A stretch of DNA of 48,278 nucleotides from CAYLLT01 sp964591605 (GTDB lineage: Bacteria; Planctomycetota; Phycisphaerae; UBA1845; PWPN01). Of the stretch, positions 25,902-33,798 are shown piece after piece. Location of the stretch: positions 1-48,278 of the forward strand of contig CAZQEN010000007.1 of NCBI GenBank assembly GCA_964591605.1. The letters are read 5' to 3'. Numbering within the stretch: the first letter of the stretch is position 1; each line of letters opens with the position of its first letter. Both the position numbers and the translations under genes were made by a program. The notes below the pieces were generated by a model. That model did not search any database. It saw only the letters and a list, made by a program, of their open reading frames with translations, and had not been told where the DNA came from.

Positions 25902-27281
25902 ATGAGCGACAAACCTTTTCTTCGAATGGACACGAGTTTCATTTTTCATGAGCGGCTCGGGCCGCATCGGCTGACGTACGAGCGGCTGCAGGAGATTCAG
26001 CCGCGGGTCGTACAGGCCCTGCACGAGATTGCCACGGAGCGCCAGGCGGGCCAGCACCGCTTCCGCGAGCTGCCGCACGAGCGTCCGCAGCTCGCCGAGA
26101 TCAAGCGGATCGCGGCGGAAATGCGGCCCGGTGCGGAGAACCTGCTCGTGCTGGGCATCGGCGGATCGGCCCTGGGCAACATCGCCCTGCAGACGGCATT
26201 GAACGCGACGACCTACAACCTGTTGCCGCGAGAGAAGCGCGGCGGGCCGAGGCTCTTCGTGCTCGACAACGTTGATCCCGTTCAATTCAAGGCGATTCTT
26301 GACTTCGTGGCGACCGACTGGCCGCACACCGTGGTCAACGTGATCAGCAAGTCGGGCGAGACGGCGGAGACCTCTGCCCAGTTTCTGATCGTGCGCGACT
26401 TGATGATCAAAGCGCTCGGTGAGAAGGCCGCCCGCGAGCGCTTCGTCGTCACGACGGACGCGGCCAAAGGCACGATGCGCGACATCGTTACCAAAGAGCG
26501 TTATCGCTCGCTCATCGTGCCCGACGGCGTCGGCGGGCGATTCAGCGTGCTCTCGGCGGTCGGTCTCTTCTCCGCCGCCATGTGCGGCATCGATATCGAT
26601 GCCCTGCTCGACGGGGCGGCGGCGATGGACCCGGCCGTCGCGGACGTGGACACGACGCGCAACCCGGCCGCCCTGCTCGGGGCGATTCACTACCTCTACG
26701 AGCAGTCGGGCAAGCCGATGCACGTCATGATGCCCTACAGCCAGCAGCTCAAGGACCTCGCCGACTGGTACCGCCAGCTCTACGCGGAGAGCCTGGGCAA
26801 GATCCGCCGGAGCGACGGCAGGAATGTCGGCCCGACGCCGCTCAAAGCGCTCGGCGCGACCGATCAGCACTCGCAGGTGCAGCTCTATCGCGAGGGACCC
26901 AACGACAAGGTGTTCACGCTGCTTCAAGTTGATGAATTCGCCGCGGATGTGCGGATCCCGCAGGCGTTCGAGGGGATTGAGGCGATGCGGTACCTGGGCC
27001 GGAGCGTGAAAGGCACGCTGGGCGGGCTTTTTAACGCCGAAAAAGAGGCGACGCAGCTTGCTCTGCTCGTGAGCCAGCGGCCGTCGATCACGATCCATTT
27101 CCCGCAGGTGAGTGCCCATACGGTGGGTCAGTTCATCTACCTCTACGAGGCGATGATCCCGATCATGGGCAAGTTGTACGAAATCGACCCGTACGACCAG
27201 CCGGCGGTGGAGCTGGGCAAGCAGTTCACGTTCCACCTCATGGGGCGAAAGGGACATGAGAAGCCGCCGGTGGATTTGTAG
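25902..27281 (+). CDS. pgi: Glucose-6-phosphate isomerase
   Basis: 459 aa. Interconverts glucose 6-phosphate and fructose 6-phosphate. Signature segments: LVLGIGGSALGN (about residue 80), NVISKSGETAET (phosphate-binding SIS motif), GRNVGPTPLKALGATDQHSQVQLYREGPNDKV region with the catalytic His, and the C-terminal PGI pattern near GKLYEIDPYDQPAVELGK. The length is that of the short bacterial/archaeal-like PGI group. It begins 25 bases after the helicase gene with only a weak ribosome-binding site, and is followed by an inverted-repeat element and then manC. Confidence 0.95.
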   Translation: MSDKPFLRMDTSFIFHERLGPHRLTYERLQEIQPRVVQALHEIATERQAGQHRFRELPHERPQLAEIKRIAAEMRPGAENLLVLGIGGSALGNIALQTALNATTYNLLPREKRGGPRLFVLDNVDPVQFKAILDFVATDWPHTVVNVISKSGETAETSAQFLIVRDLMIKALGEKAARERFVVTTDAAKGTMRDIVTKERYRSLIVPDGVGGRFSVLSAVGLFSAAMCGIDIDALLDGAAAMDPAVADVDTTRNPAALLGAIHYLYEQSGKPMHVMMPYSQQLKDLADWYRQLYAESLGKIRRSDGRNVGPTPLKALGATDQHSQVQLYREGPNDKVFTLLQVDEFAADVRIPQAFEGIEAMRYLGRSVKGTLGGLFNAEKEATQLALLVSQRPSITIHFPQVSAHTVGQFIYLYEAMIPIMGKLYEIDPYDQPAVELGKQFTFHLMGRKGHEKPPVDL

Positions 27282-27285
27282 GGAC

Positions 27286-27372
27286 GTAGGGTGGGCTCCG
27301 CCCACCAGCCGTAGGGTGGGTTCCGCCCACCACGAGACATTCGGAGGAAATGGTGGGCAGAGCCCACCCTAC
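27286..27372. repeat. GTAGGGTGGGC...GCCCACC repeat cluster before manC
   Basis: Two direct copies of a 21-base palindrome-like unit beginning GTAGGGTGGG and ending CGCCCACC (27286-27306 and 27311-27331) are followed by one inverted copy (27352-27372). The set can fold into a long hairpin immediately before the manC start at 27377. The unit resembles widespread intergenic repeats in several phyla. Confidence 0.85.
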
Positions 27373-27376
27373 CTTT

Positions 27377-28441
27377 ATGCGACATGCTGTGATTATGGCC
27401 GGTGGGTCGGGGACGCGGCTGTGGCCGCTGAGCCGCAGGAGCAAACCCAAGCAGTTGCTGCGTATCTTCGACGGCAAGTCGCTGCTGAGGCGGTCGTTCG
27501 AGCGGCTGGTCGGACTGCTGCCGGCCGGGCAGATCTACGTCATCACCGGGCGCGACTCCATCCCGGCGATTGCCGACGAACTGCCGGAGCTGCCGCGCGA
27601 GAACCTGTTCGGCGAGCCGGCGGCACGCGATACAGCCAATGCGGCCGGGCTGGCGGCGCATCTGCTGGCCCGGCGGGACCCGGCCGGAACGATGGGCGTG
27701 TTCACCGCCGATCACATCATCCGGCCGGTCGACGCATTCCAGCAGACCGTCAAGCAGGGTTTCGAAGCCGCTGAGCGGTACCCCGACGCGCTCGTCACCT
27801 TCGGCGTGAAACCCCGCTCGCCGCACACCGGTTACGGCTACGTCCAGTTCGGGAGCAAACTCGACGCCGACGTCTACGAGATCCTGCAGTTCAAGGAGAA
27901 GCCCGATCTGGCCACCGCGCAGCAGTACGTATCGAGCGGCGAGTACTACTGGAACAGCGGCATGTTCGTCTGGCGGATTCCCACGATCCTGCGTCAGATC
28001 GAGCAGCGACACCCCGACACTCATCGGCGCCTCCAACAGGTGGCCGCCGGGTTTGACGATGTCGACCAGGCCCAGGCCACGCTCGAACTCTTTTCGAGCC
28101 TGCCGAAGATCTCCGTCGATTACGCGATCATGGAGAAGGCGGTGAAGGTGGCGGCGGTGGAGATGACCTGCGACTGGCTGGATGTGGGGAGCTGGAACTC
28201 GCTGGCCGAGATCTTCCACCCCGACGCACACGGGAACACCGTCGCCGCTCCGCAGGTGCTCACCCTCGACGCGGCGAGGAACATTCTGGTGAGCGAATCG
28301 AACCATCTGATCGCGGCGATCGGCGTCGAAGACCTGGTCGTCATCCACTCCCCCGACGCCACGCTCATCTGCCGGCGCGGCGACACACAGCGCATCAAGG
28401 AGCTCGTCGACCGCCTGCAGGGGCGCGGCGAGTGGCTGTAA
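27377..28441 (+). CDS. manC: Mannose-1-phosphate guanylyltransferase
   Basis: 354 aa from the ATG at 27377, five bases after the inverted repeat, so no normal ribosome-binding site is visible and the start context is odd. The nucleotidyltransferase signature MAGGSGTRLWPLSR with KPKQLL is at the N-terminus; FKEKPD, EYYWNSGMFVW and CDWLDVGSWNSL follow, as in ManC/RfbM. It makes GDP-mannose from mannose 1-phosphate and GTP for polysaccharide and glycoprotein synthesis. The type II isomerase domain of bifunctional versions is absent; pgi upstream supplies fructose 6-phosphate that feeds the same route. Confidence 0.93.
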   Translation: MRHAVIMAGGSGTRLWPLSRRSKPKQLLRIFDGKSLLRRSFERLVGLLPAGQIYVITGRDSIPAIADELPELPRENLFGEPAARDTANAAGLAAHLLARRDPAGTMGVFTADHIIRPVDAFQQTVKQGFEAAERYPDALVTFGVKPRSPHTGYGYVQFGSKLDADVYEILQFKEKPDLATAQQYVSSGEYYWNSGMFVWRIPTILRQIEQRHPDTHRRLQQVAAGFDDVDQAQATLELFSSLPKISVDYAIMEKAVKVAAVEMTCDWLDVGSWNSLAEIFHPDAHGNTVAAPQVLTLDAARNILVSESNHLIAAIGVEDLVVIHSPDATLICRRGDTQRIKELVDRLQGRGEWL

Positions 28442-28557
28442 AAACCGTTGGAGGACAGGGCCGCCTGCGGGTACAATAGACGCAGAGCCGCGGAAGGTTG
28501 TTTTTCGGGCATCTGCTGTGCACCTGCGCGTCTGTGGGGAGGGCTCGGCCTTTGAGG

Positions 28558-31218
28558 ATGTGTGTTCGTCTGCGCCGCCACGCGGCGGCCGGCTGCGTGG
28601 TGCTCCTGATCTGCACGGGCCTGGCCCGCGCGCAGAGCAATCCCGCACCGCTCACGCTGCCCGTATCGCAGGGCTGGGGCACCGCCGCGTTCAGCAGCAT
28701 GCCCGCGGGCTTTGCCGCTTGGAATGGGATCAACGGCGGTGTCACGAACACGCAGGCGCTGGCCGAGGCCAGCACGCCCACCGGCGATGCCCCCATGATG
28801 ACCACCACGCCGGCCAGCAACGGCACGGGCGGCTGCTATGGTTATCTGGCGGCCGCCGGCAACGCGCGGTTTGCCATTCTCCAGAGCAGCAACAGCACGA
28901 ACGGCGCATCGCAGCTCGCCATGGCCCTCAACACGCTCGGGCAGGGCAATATCACGCTGGACTTTGACTACATCCCGGCCGTGGTCAATGCCCGCACCAT
29001 CGGCATCGTTGTGCAGTACCGCGTCGGAACAAGCGGCGGCTGGACCACCCTCGTGGGCGCGGGCAATCCGTACACGCAGTCGTCTTCGCCGCCGGCGAGC
29101 ACGCATGTGAGCCTGAGTCTTCCTGCTGCGGCTGACAATCAGGCCAACGTCCAGATCCGCTGGGCGACCTGGCGCGGGACGGAGAGCGGCAGCAGTTCGG
29201 GCACGGCCATCGACAACATCAGCGTGACCGGCAGCCCCACTTCCGGCAGCGCCCCCACCGTCTATGCGGGCCCGGACCGCACGCTGCCGATGGTGAACGG
29301 AGCTCTGCCGGTCGTCATGACCGATGCGACGGCCGACGACGCGGACGGCCTGGCCGGCGTGACCTACGCCTGGACACCGGCGAGCGGGACCCACATCACC
29401 GGCTGGAGCAATCGCACCGGCAGCGTGGTGGATGTCACTTCGCCGTCGGACGCCCAGGTCACGCTCAGCGCGCCCGGCATTTACACCTTCACGCTGACGG
29501 CCACTGACCCCGAGGCCCACTCAACCAGCGACGACGTCGTGGTCACGATCACGCCGCCCGTACAGAGCGGCCCTTACGACCCGCCGCCCGGTTATTACGA
29601 TCCGGCCCGGCCGCGCGGCGTCTGGCTGACCGGTGCGACGCTCAAGACCGCCTTGAACGGCATCATCAGCGGCCACGTCGTGCGTTCGTACGACTCGGCC
29701 AAGCAGTCGCTTCAGTTCCTCGACCAGGACCCGGGCAACTCGAACAACATCATCCTGATCTACACCGGCGTGTCAGTTCCCAAGGCGTGGGACGGCGGGA
29801 CGACGTGGAACCGCGAGCATCAATGGCCCGACAGCCTCAACGGGAGCGGCGCGGCCGACAGCGACCTGTTCGAGCTGCGCCCGTGCAACCCGACGGTCAA
29901 TAGCGACCGGGGAAACAAGGCGTATGGCATCGGCAGCGCGGCGACGTTCTGGGACCCCGACCACGGCAACCCCGCCGACCGCGGGTCCTGTTCGCGGGCG
30001 ATGTTCTATATGGCCACGCGTTACACCGACCTGACGCTGATCAACGGCGGCAGCCTCGATCCGGGCGAGATGGGCGACCTGACCCGCATGCTCGAGTGGC
30101 ACTACGCCCAGCCGGTGACGACGTTCGAGCGGCGGCGCAACCACCTGATCTACAGCCAGGCAGAGAACCCCACCTATTACCAGGGAAACCGCAACCCGTT
30201 CATCGATCACCCCGAGCTGGTCTGGTCGATCTTCGGCACCGGGGCCAACACCAGCACCCTCTTCTTCGGGGTCTCGCCGCCGCCGGGGGGAGCCAGCTCG
30301 ACCGGGGTAAACTTCGAGGTGATCGTCAACGCTCCGCCGCCGTCCGCCCCGGTGACGCTCAGCAAGTTCGGAACGACCCCCACGACGTTCGACATCACGA
30401 CGAGCGGCAACAGCACGTGCGACCCCGCCGGGCGGGGCCACGCCTTCATCGCGGGCTCGCAGACGCGCGTCCTGACCGTCGGACTGGCCTCCACCGCCAC
30501 GGTCGGCAGCCAGGCCGGCACGGTCGTCATCGACAACACCGACATCACGTCCGGGGCGCCGGGCCAGGGCTCGGCGGACGGGAATGACACGGTCAACGTG
30601 ACGGCCGCCATCCTCGCCCACGCCGACGCCTCGTTCACCTCGCCGACGGACACCAACGCCCTGACCATCGACTTTGGAACGTACGTCGCGGGCAACGGAA
30701 ACCAGGTCATCGACGGCGCCATTCATAACCTCGAATCCGTTCCGGGCTTTAGCGCCGAACTCAAGATCAACCTTCCCGGTGCCACCGGCGACAGCACGAA
30801 GCTCTTCCCGACGATGGTGTACACCGGTACCGTCCCGGCGGGCACGAGCCGTCCGTTCACGGCCACGCTCGATACGACTACCGCCGGCGCCTTCTCGGCC
30901 ACCTACACCTTCACCGTCACCGACGAGAGTCTACCCGGCGCTGCGGCCGGCACGCCGCTGGTGCTGACGCTGACCGGGCAGGTGGTGACCCCCGGGCCGT
31001 TCGCTCCGGCAGACTTCAACCAGGACGGCGACGTGGACAGCGATGACTTCGATCATCTCAAGCAATGCATGACACGTGCGGAGGTGGCCGTCACCAACCC
31101 GGCCTGCCTGGATGCCGACCTTGACGCCGATGCCGACAGCGATCTCAACGATTTCGCCCTCTACCAGCGCTGCTACAGCGGTGCGGCTCGCCCGGCAGTT
31201 GCCACCTGCGCGGAGTGA
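28558..31218 (+). CDS. Secreted endonuclease I family protein with PKD-like and dockerin-like domains
   Basis: 886 aa from ATG 28558; a TTG at 28552 has better spacing to GGGGAGGG (28536-28543) and may be the true start. Order: signal peptide (CVVLLICTGLARA), an N-terminal lectin-like beta region, a PKD-like domain (VYAGPDRTLPMVNGALPV to about residue 325), an endonuclease I domain with NREHQWPDS and NRNPFIDHPELV, a choice-of-anchor-like beta region, and a C-terminal pair of EF-hand-like repeats (DFNQDGDVDSDDF, DADLDADADSDLNDF) with Cys between them. The nuclease motif includes the His of the Endonuclease_1 active site. Likely an extracellular nuclease used to gain nucleotides or phosphate. 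Confidence 0.85.
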   Translation: MCVRLRRHAAAGCVVLLICTGLARAQSNPAPLTLPVSQGWGTAAFSSMPAGFAAWNGINGGVTNTQALAEASTPTGDAPMMTTTPASNGTGGCYGYLAAAGNARFAILQSSNSTNGASQLAMALNTLGQGNITLDFDYIPAVVNARTIGIVVQYRVGTSGGWTTLVGAGNPYTQSSSPPASTHVSLSLPAAADNQANVQIRWATWRGTESGSSSGTAIDNISVTGSPTSGSAPTVYAGPDRTLPMVNGALPVVMTDATADDADGLAGVTYAWTPASGTHITGWSNRTGSVVDVTSPSDAQVTLSAPGIYTFTLTATDPEAHSTSDDVVVTITPPVQSGPYDPPPGYYDPARPRGVWLTGATLKTALNGIISGHVVRSYDSAKQSLQFLDQDPGNSNNIILIYTGVSVPKAWDGGTTWNREHQWPDSLNGSGAADSDLFELRPCNPTVNSDRGNKAYGIGSAATFWDPDHGNPADRGSCSRAMFYMATRYTDLTLINGGSLDPGEMGDLTRMLEWHYAQPVTTFERRRNHLIYSQAENPTYYQGNRNPFIDHPELVWSIFGTGANTSTLFFGVSPPPGGASSTGVNFEVIVNAPPPSAPVTLSKFGTTPTTFDITTSGNSTCDPAGRGHAFIAGSQTRVLTVGLASTATVGSQAGTVVIDNTDITSGAPGQGSADGNDTVNVTAAILAHADASFTSPTDTNALTIDFGTYVAGNGNQVIDGAIHNLESVPGFSAELKINLPGATGDSTKLFPTMVYTGTVPAGTSRPFTATLDTTTAGAFSATYTFTVTDESLPGAAAGTPLVLTLTGQVVTPGPFAPADFNQDGDVDSDDFDHLKQCMTRAEVAVTNPACLDADLDADADSDLNDFALYQRCYSGAARPAVATCAE

Positions 31219-31450
31219 GCCGCGGAGGGAGACTTTCGCGTTCCCATCATCGGGACCCCACTCATCGTTGTGCGAGGGATGGGCCACCCCACCAAGCGGC
31301 CCCCGTCAGCCACGCAGCCACGTGCACGCGGGTGCGGTCCCGCGGTTGATTTCCGGCGCCAATCCGCAGAACATCAAGTGAGCCGGGACCGGAGCCTGAA
31401 GCGCTGTCGTCCGCGCGGTGCGTGTTTGAGCACAGTGACGAAGGAGAGCT

Positions 31451-33751
31451 ATGCCTCACACCCAGGTTCTGGCCCAGCGCACCTCCCCCCGGCCGGTGCT
31501 GCCCGGGGTGCAGGCCCTTGGCTGCCTCTGCCTGAGCTTCGCGGCCGTGTCCGCCGCCTGGGGCGGAGGCCTCGCTGATCACACGGCCCGGCTTCCGGAA
31601 CGGCTCTCTGACATCGGCTGGCACCCCGAGCGTCAGGGACCATCCACCCCGCATGCCTTCCGTTACGAGCCCGCCTGGCCCCTCTGGTCCAACGGCAGCG
31701 ATAAGGAGCGCTACGTCGTCATTCCCGACGGTACACGGATCGACACGTCGGACCCGCTCGACTGGAAGTTTCCCGTGGGGACGCTCTTCTTCAAGACGTT
31801 CTCGTTCGAGACGGCGCAGGGCCGCCGGCTCGTCGAGACCCGCGTCATCCGCGGACTCGAGTCGGGCTGGGAGCTGGGCGTCTATGCATGGAAGCCTGAC
31901 GGCTCGGAGGCGCAGCTCGTGGACATCTCGTCGCCCCGGCCGGTGGAGCTGACCGCCCGCGACGGGCAACTCATCCGGCACGAGATCCCCAGCCGCCTGC
32001 AGTGCCGGCAGTGTCACGAGGCCAACGGGAACTTCATCATCGGCTTCTCCGAGCTCAACCTGAATCGCCCGCTGGCCGCTGCCTCCGGCGGAGCGGCCGG
32101 CCACACGCAGCTCCGCGACCTGCAGGCACGGCGGGCCATCACGCACCTGTCCACCCGCCCCGCCGACCTCGAGGACGACGACCTGGGCGCGCGGGCCGTG
32201 CGCGGATACGTGCAGGGCAACTGCGTCCACTGCCACAACGGCCGATCCCAGTTCGACCTGAGCCACGACGTGTTTCTGGGCAACACGCTCTCGCGTCCGA
32301 CGCGCGGATTCCTGTTCCCGGGGGGCACGCGGATCGTTCCCGGCCGGCCCGATGAGAGCCTCCTGTATCTGGCCTTTGCCCGCTCGCATCCCTTCTCGTC
32401 GATCCACATGCCGCCGGTCGGCGTGCAGCAGCCGGACACGGCGATGATCCGGCAGGTCGCGGGGTGGATCGCCTCGCTGAAGGACAGACGCCTCCCCGAA
32501 CCGCCCGCACAGGACCTGCTCTCGCCCGGTTCGCGCGCCGCCTACCACGATCGGCAGCCCGGATACGTGCCGAACCGCCACGTCTCGCCGCCCGGCCGGG
32601 GGCACCGCTATGCCCTGGATTTTGAGCGGCTCACGCTGGATGCGGACCATTCCGCCACCGGCGGTTTTACCGGCCTGCGCTTCCTGCCCGGAGGGAGCCT
32701 CTTCCTGCTGGCTGAGCACGAAGGCCGCATCAGCCTGTACGAACTCGCCGGCCAGCGTGCCCGTCGCCGGGGGGAGTTCCGCCTCCCGGATGTGCACGTC
32801 AACATCGAGTGCGGCCTGGTGTCCATGGAGCTCGATCCTGACTTTGCTTCCAACTCCTTGTTTTACGTAGGGTATTGCCACAAGGACGCGACGCAGGTGC
32901 AGATCGCCCGCCTGCGGCTCGACCTCTCGGACCCGGGCCGCACGGCCGAGTCGCTCACGCCGGTTCTTTCGCTCGACGCCCCCGGCGCGCAGCCGTGGCA
33001 CACCATCGGCTCGATCCTCTTCGACGCGGATAAACGAATGTGGATTCTGACCGGCGAGCGCGGATTGAGCGCGCCGGCGCAGGACCTGGGCAGCCTGCTG
33101 GGCGCGGCGTTGCGGATCGTGCCCAACCGCGCCGGCCAGGAAGCCGGCTACCGCATTCCCGACGACAACCCCAAGGCGCGCTGGTATACCCGCGGCCGGG
33201 GCGAGCTCATGGCCAAGGGCCTGCGGAACCCCTGGACGGGGACCTTCGATCACGTCGGGCGCCTCTGGATCGCCGACGTCGGCCAGCAGTTCGAGGAGCT
33301 CAACCTGCTCGATCCGCGCCGGGGATTCCACGATTACGGCTGGCCCACGCTCGACGGACCCTGCGACTACGGTTGCCGCGGCACGGTCAATCCCGTGCTC
33401 AGCTACACGCGAAGCAGCGATCATCCGTACGCGCTGGAGGATCCGGGAACCTTCCCGGTGCCGCAGCAATGCGTGTACGTCGGGCCGCAGTACGTGCCGG
33501 CCGATCACAATCCGTACGGGGGCCGGCTCGATCACGTGCTACTGTTCGGGGACTTCATCCTCGGCTGGGTGCGGGGGCTCGCCCTCGACCGCAACGGGCA
33601 GGTCACGGGCGATCGACTCCTGGGCAACATGCCGGGCATCACGAGCTGGTCGCGCGGCCCCGACGGCCATCTCTACGTCTGCACCTACGCGGCGTACACC
33701 CAGGATGTTGTGGCGGTCTACAAGGTCGTCGCCGCATCGGCGCACCCTTAA
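31451..33751 (+). CDS. Exported diheme cytochrome c fused to PQQ-type sugar dehydrogenase propeller
   Basis: 766 aa, GAAGGAGAG 4 bases before the ATG. A signal-like segment is followed by a region resembling SO2930-type cytochromes (YEPAWPLWSNGSDKERYV, FPVGTLFFKTFSF), then heme motifs CRQCH (Cys185) and CVHCH (Cys258). From about residue 390 a glucose/sorbosone dehydrogenase-like beta-propeller starts (GFTGLRFLPGGSLFLLAE, KGLRNPWTGTFD, WIADVGQQFEELNLL). The layout suggests a periplasmic dehydrogenase passing electrons internally to c-hemes. PQQ dependence and substrate are inferred from family only. Confidence 0.85.
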   Translation: MPHTQVLAQRTSPRPVLPGVQALGCLCLSFAAVSAAWGGGLADHTARLPERLSDIGWHPERQGPSTPHAFRYEPAWPLWSNGSDKERYVVIPDGTRIDTSDPLDWKFPVGTLFFKTFSFETAQGRRLVETRVIRGLESGWELGVYAWKPDGSEAQLVDISSPRPVELTARDGQLIRHEIPSRLQCRQCHEANGNFIIGFSELNLNRPLAAASGGAAGHTQLRDLQARRAITHLSTRPADLEDDDLGARAVRGYVQGNCVHCHNGRSQFDLSHDVFLGNTLSRPTRGFLFPGGTRIVPGRPDESLLYLAFARSHPFSSIHMPPVGVQQPDTAMIRQVAGWIASLKDRRLPEPPAQDLLSPGSRAAYHDRQPGYVPNRHVSPPGRGHRYALDFERLTLDADHSATGGFTGLRFLPGGSLFLLAEHEGRISLYELAGQRARRRGEFRLPDVHVNIECGLVSMELDPDFASNSLFYVGYCHKDATQVQIARLRLDLSDPGRTAESLTPVLSLDAPGAQPWHTIGSILFDADKRMWILTGERGLSAPAQDLGSLLGAALRIVPNRAGQEAGYRIPDDNPKARWYTRGRGELMAKGLRNPWTGTFDHVGRLWIADVGQQFEELNLLDPRRGFHDYGWPTLDGPCDYGCRGTVNPVLSYTRSSDHPYALEDPGTFPVPQQCVYVGPQYVPADHNPYGGRLDHVLLFGDFILGWVRGLALDRNGQVTGDRLLGNMPGITSWSRGPDGHLYVCTYAAYTQDVVAVYKVVAASAHP

Positions 33752-33798
33752 TATGGTCGATGCCCGCTGACGCTGATGGATAGAGCGAGGAGACGGCC

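Noticed and set aside
27286..27372. CRISPR array
   Set aside because: Only three copies, one inverted, with unequal spacers and no cas genes.
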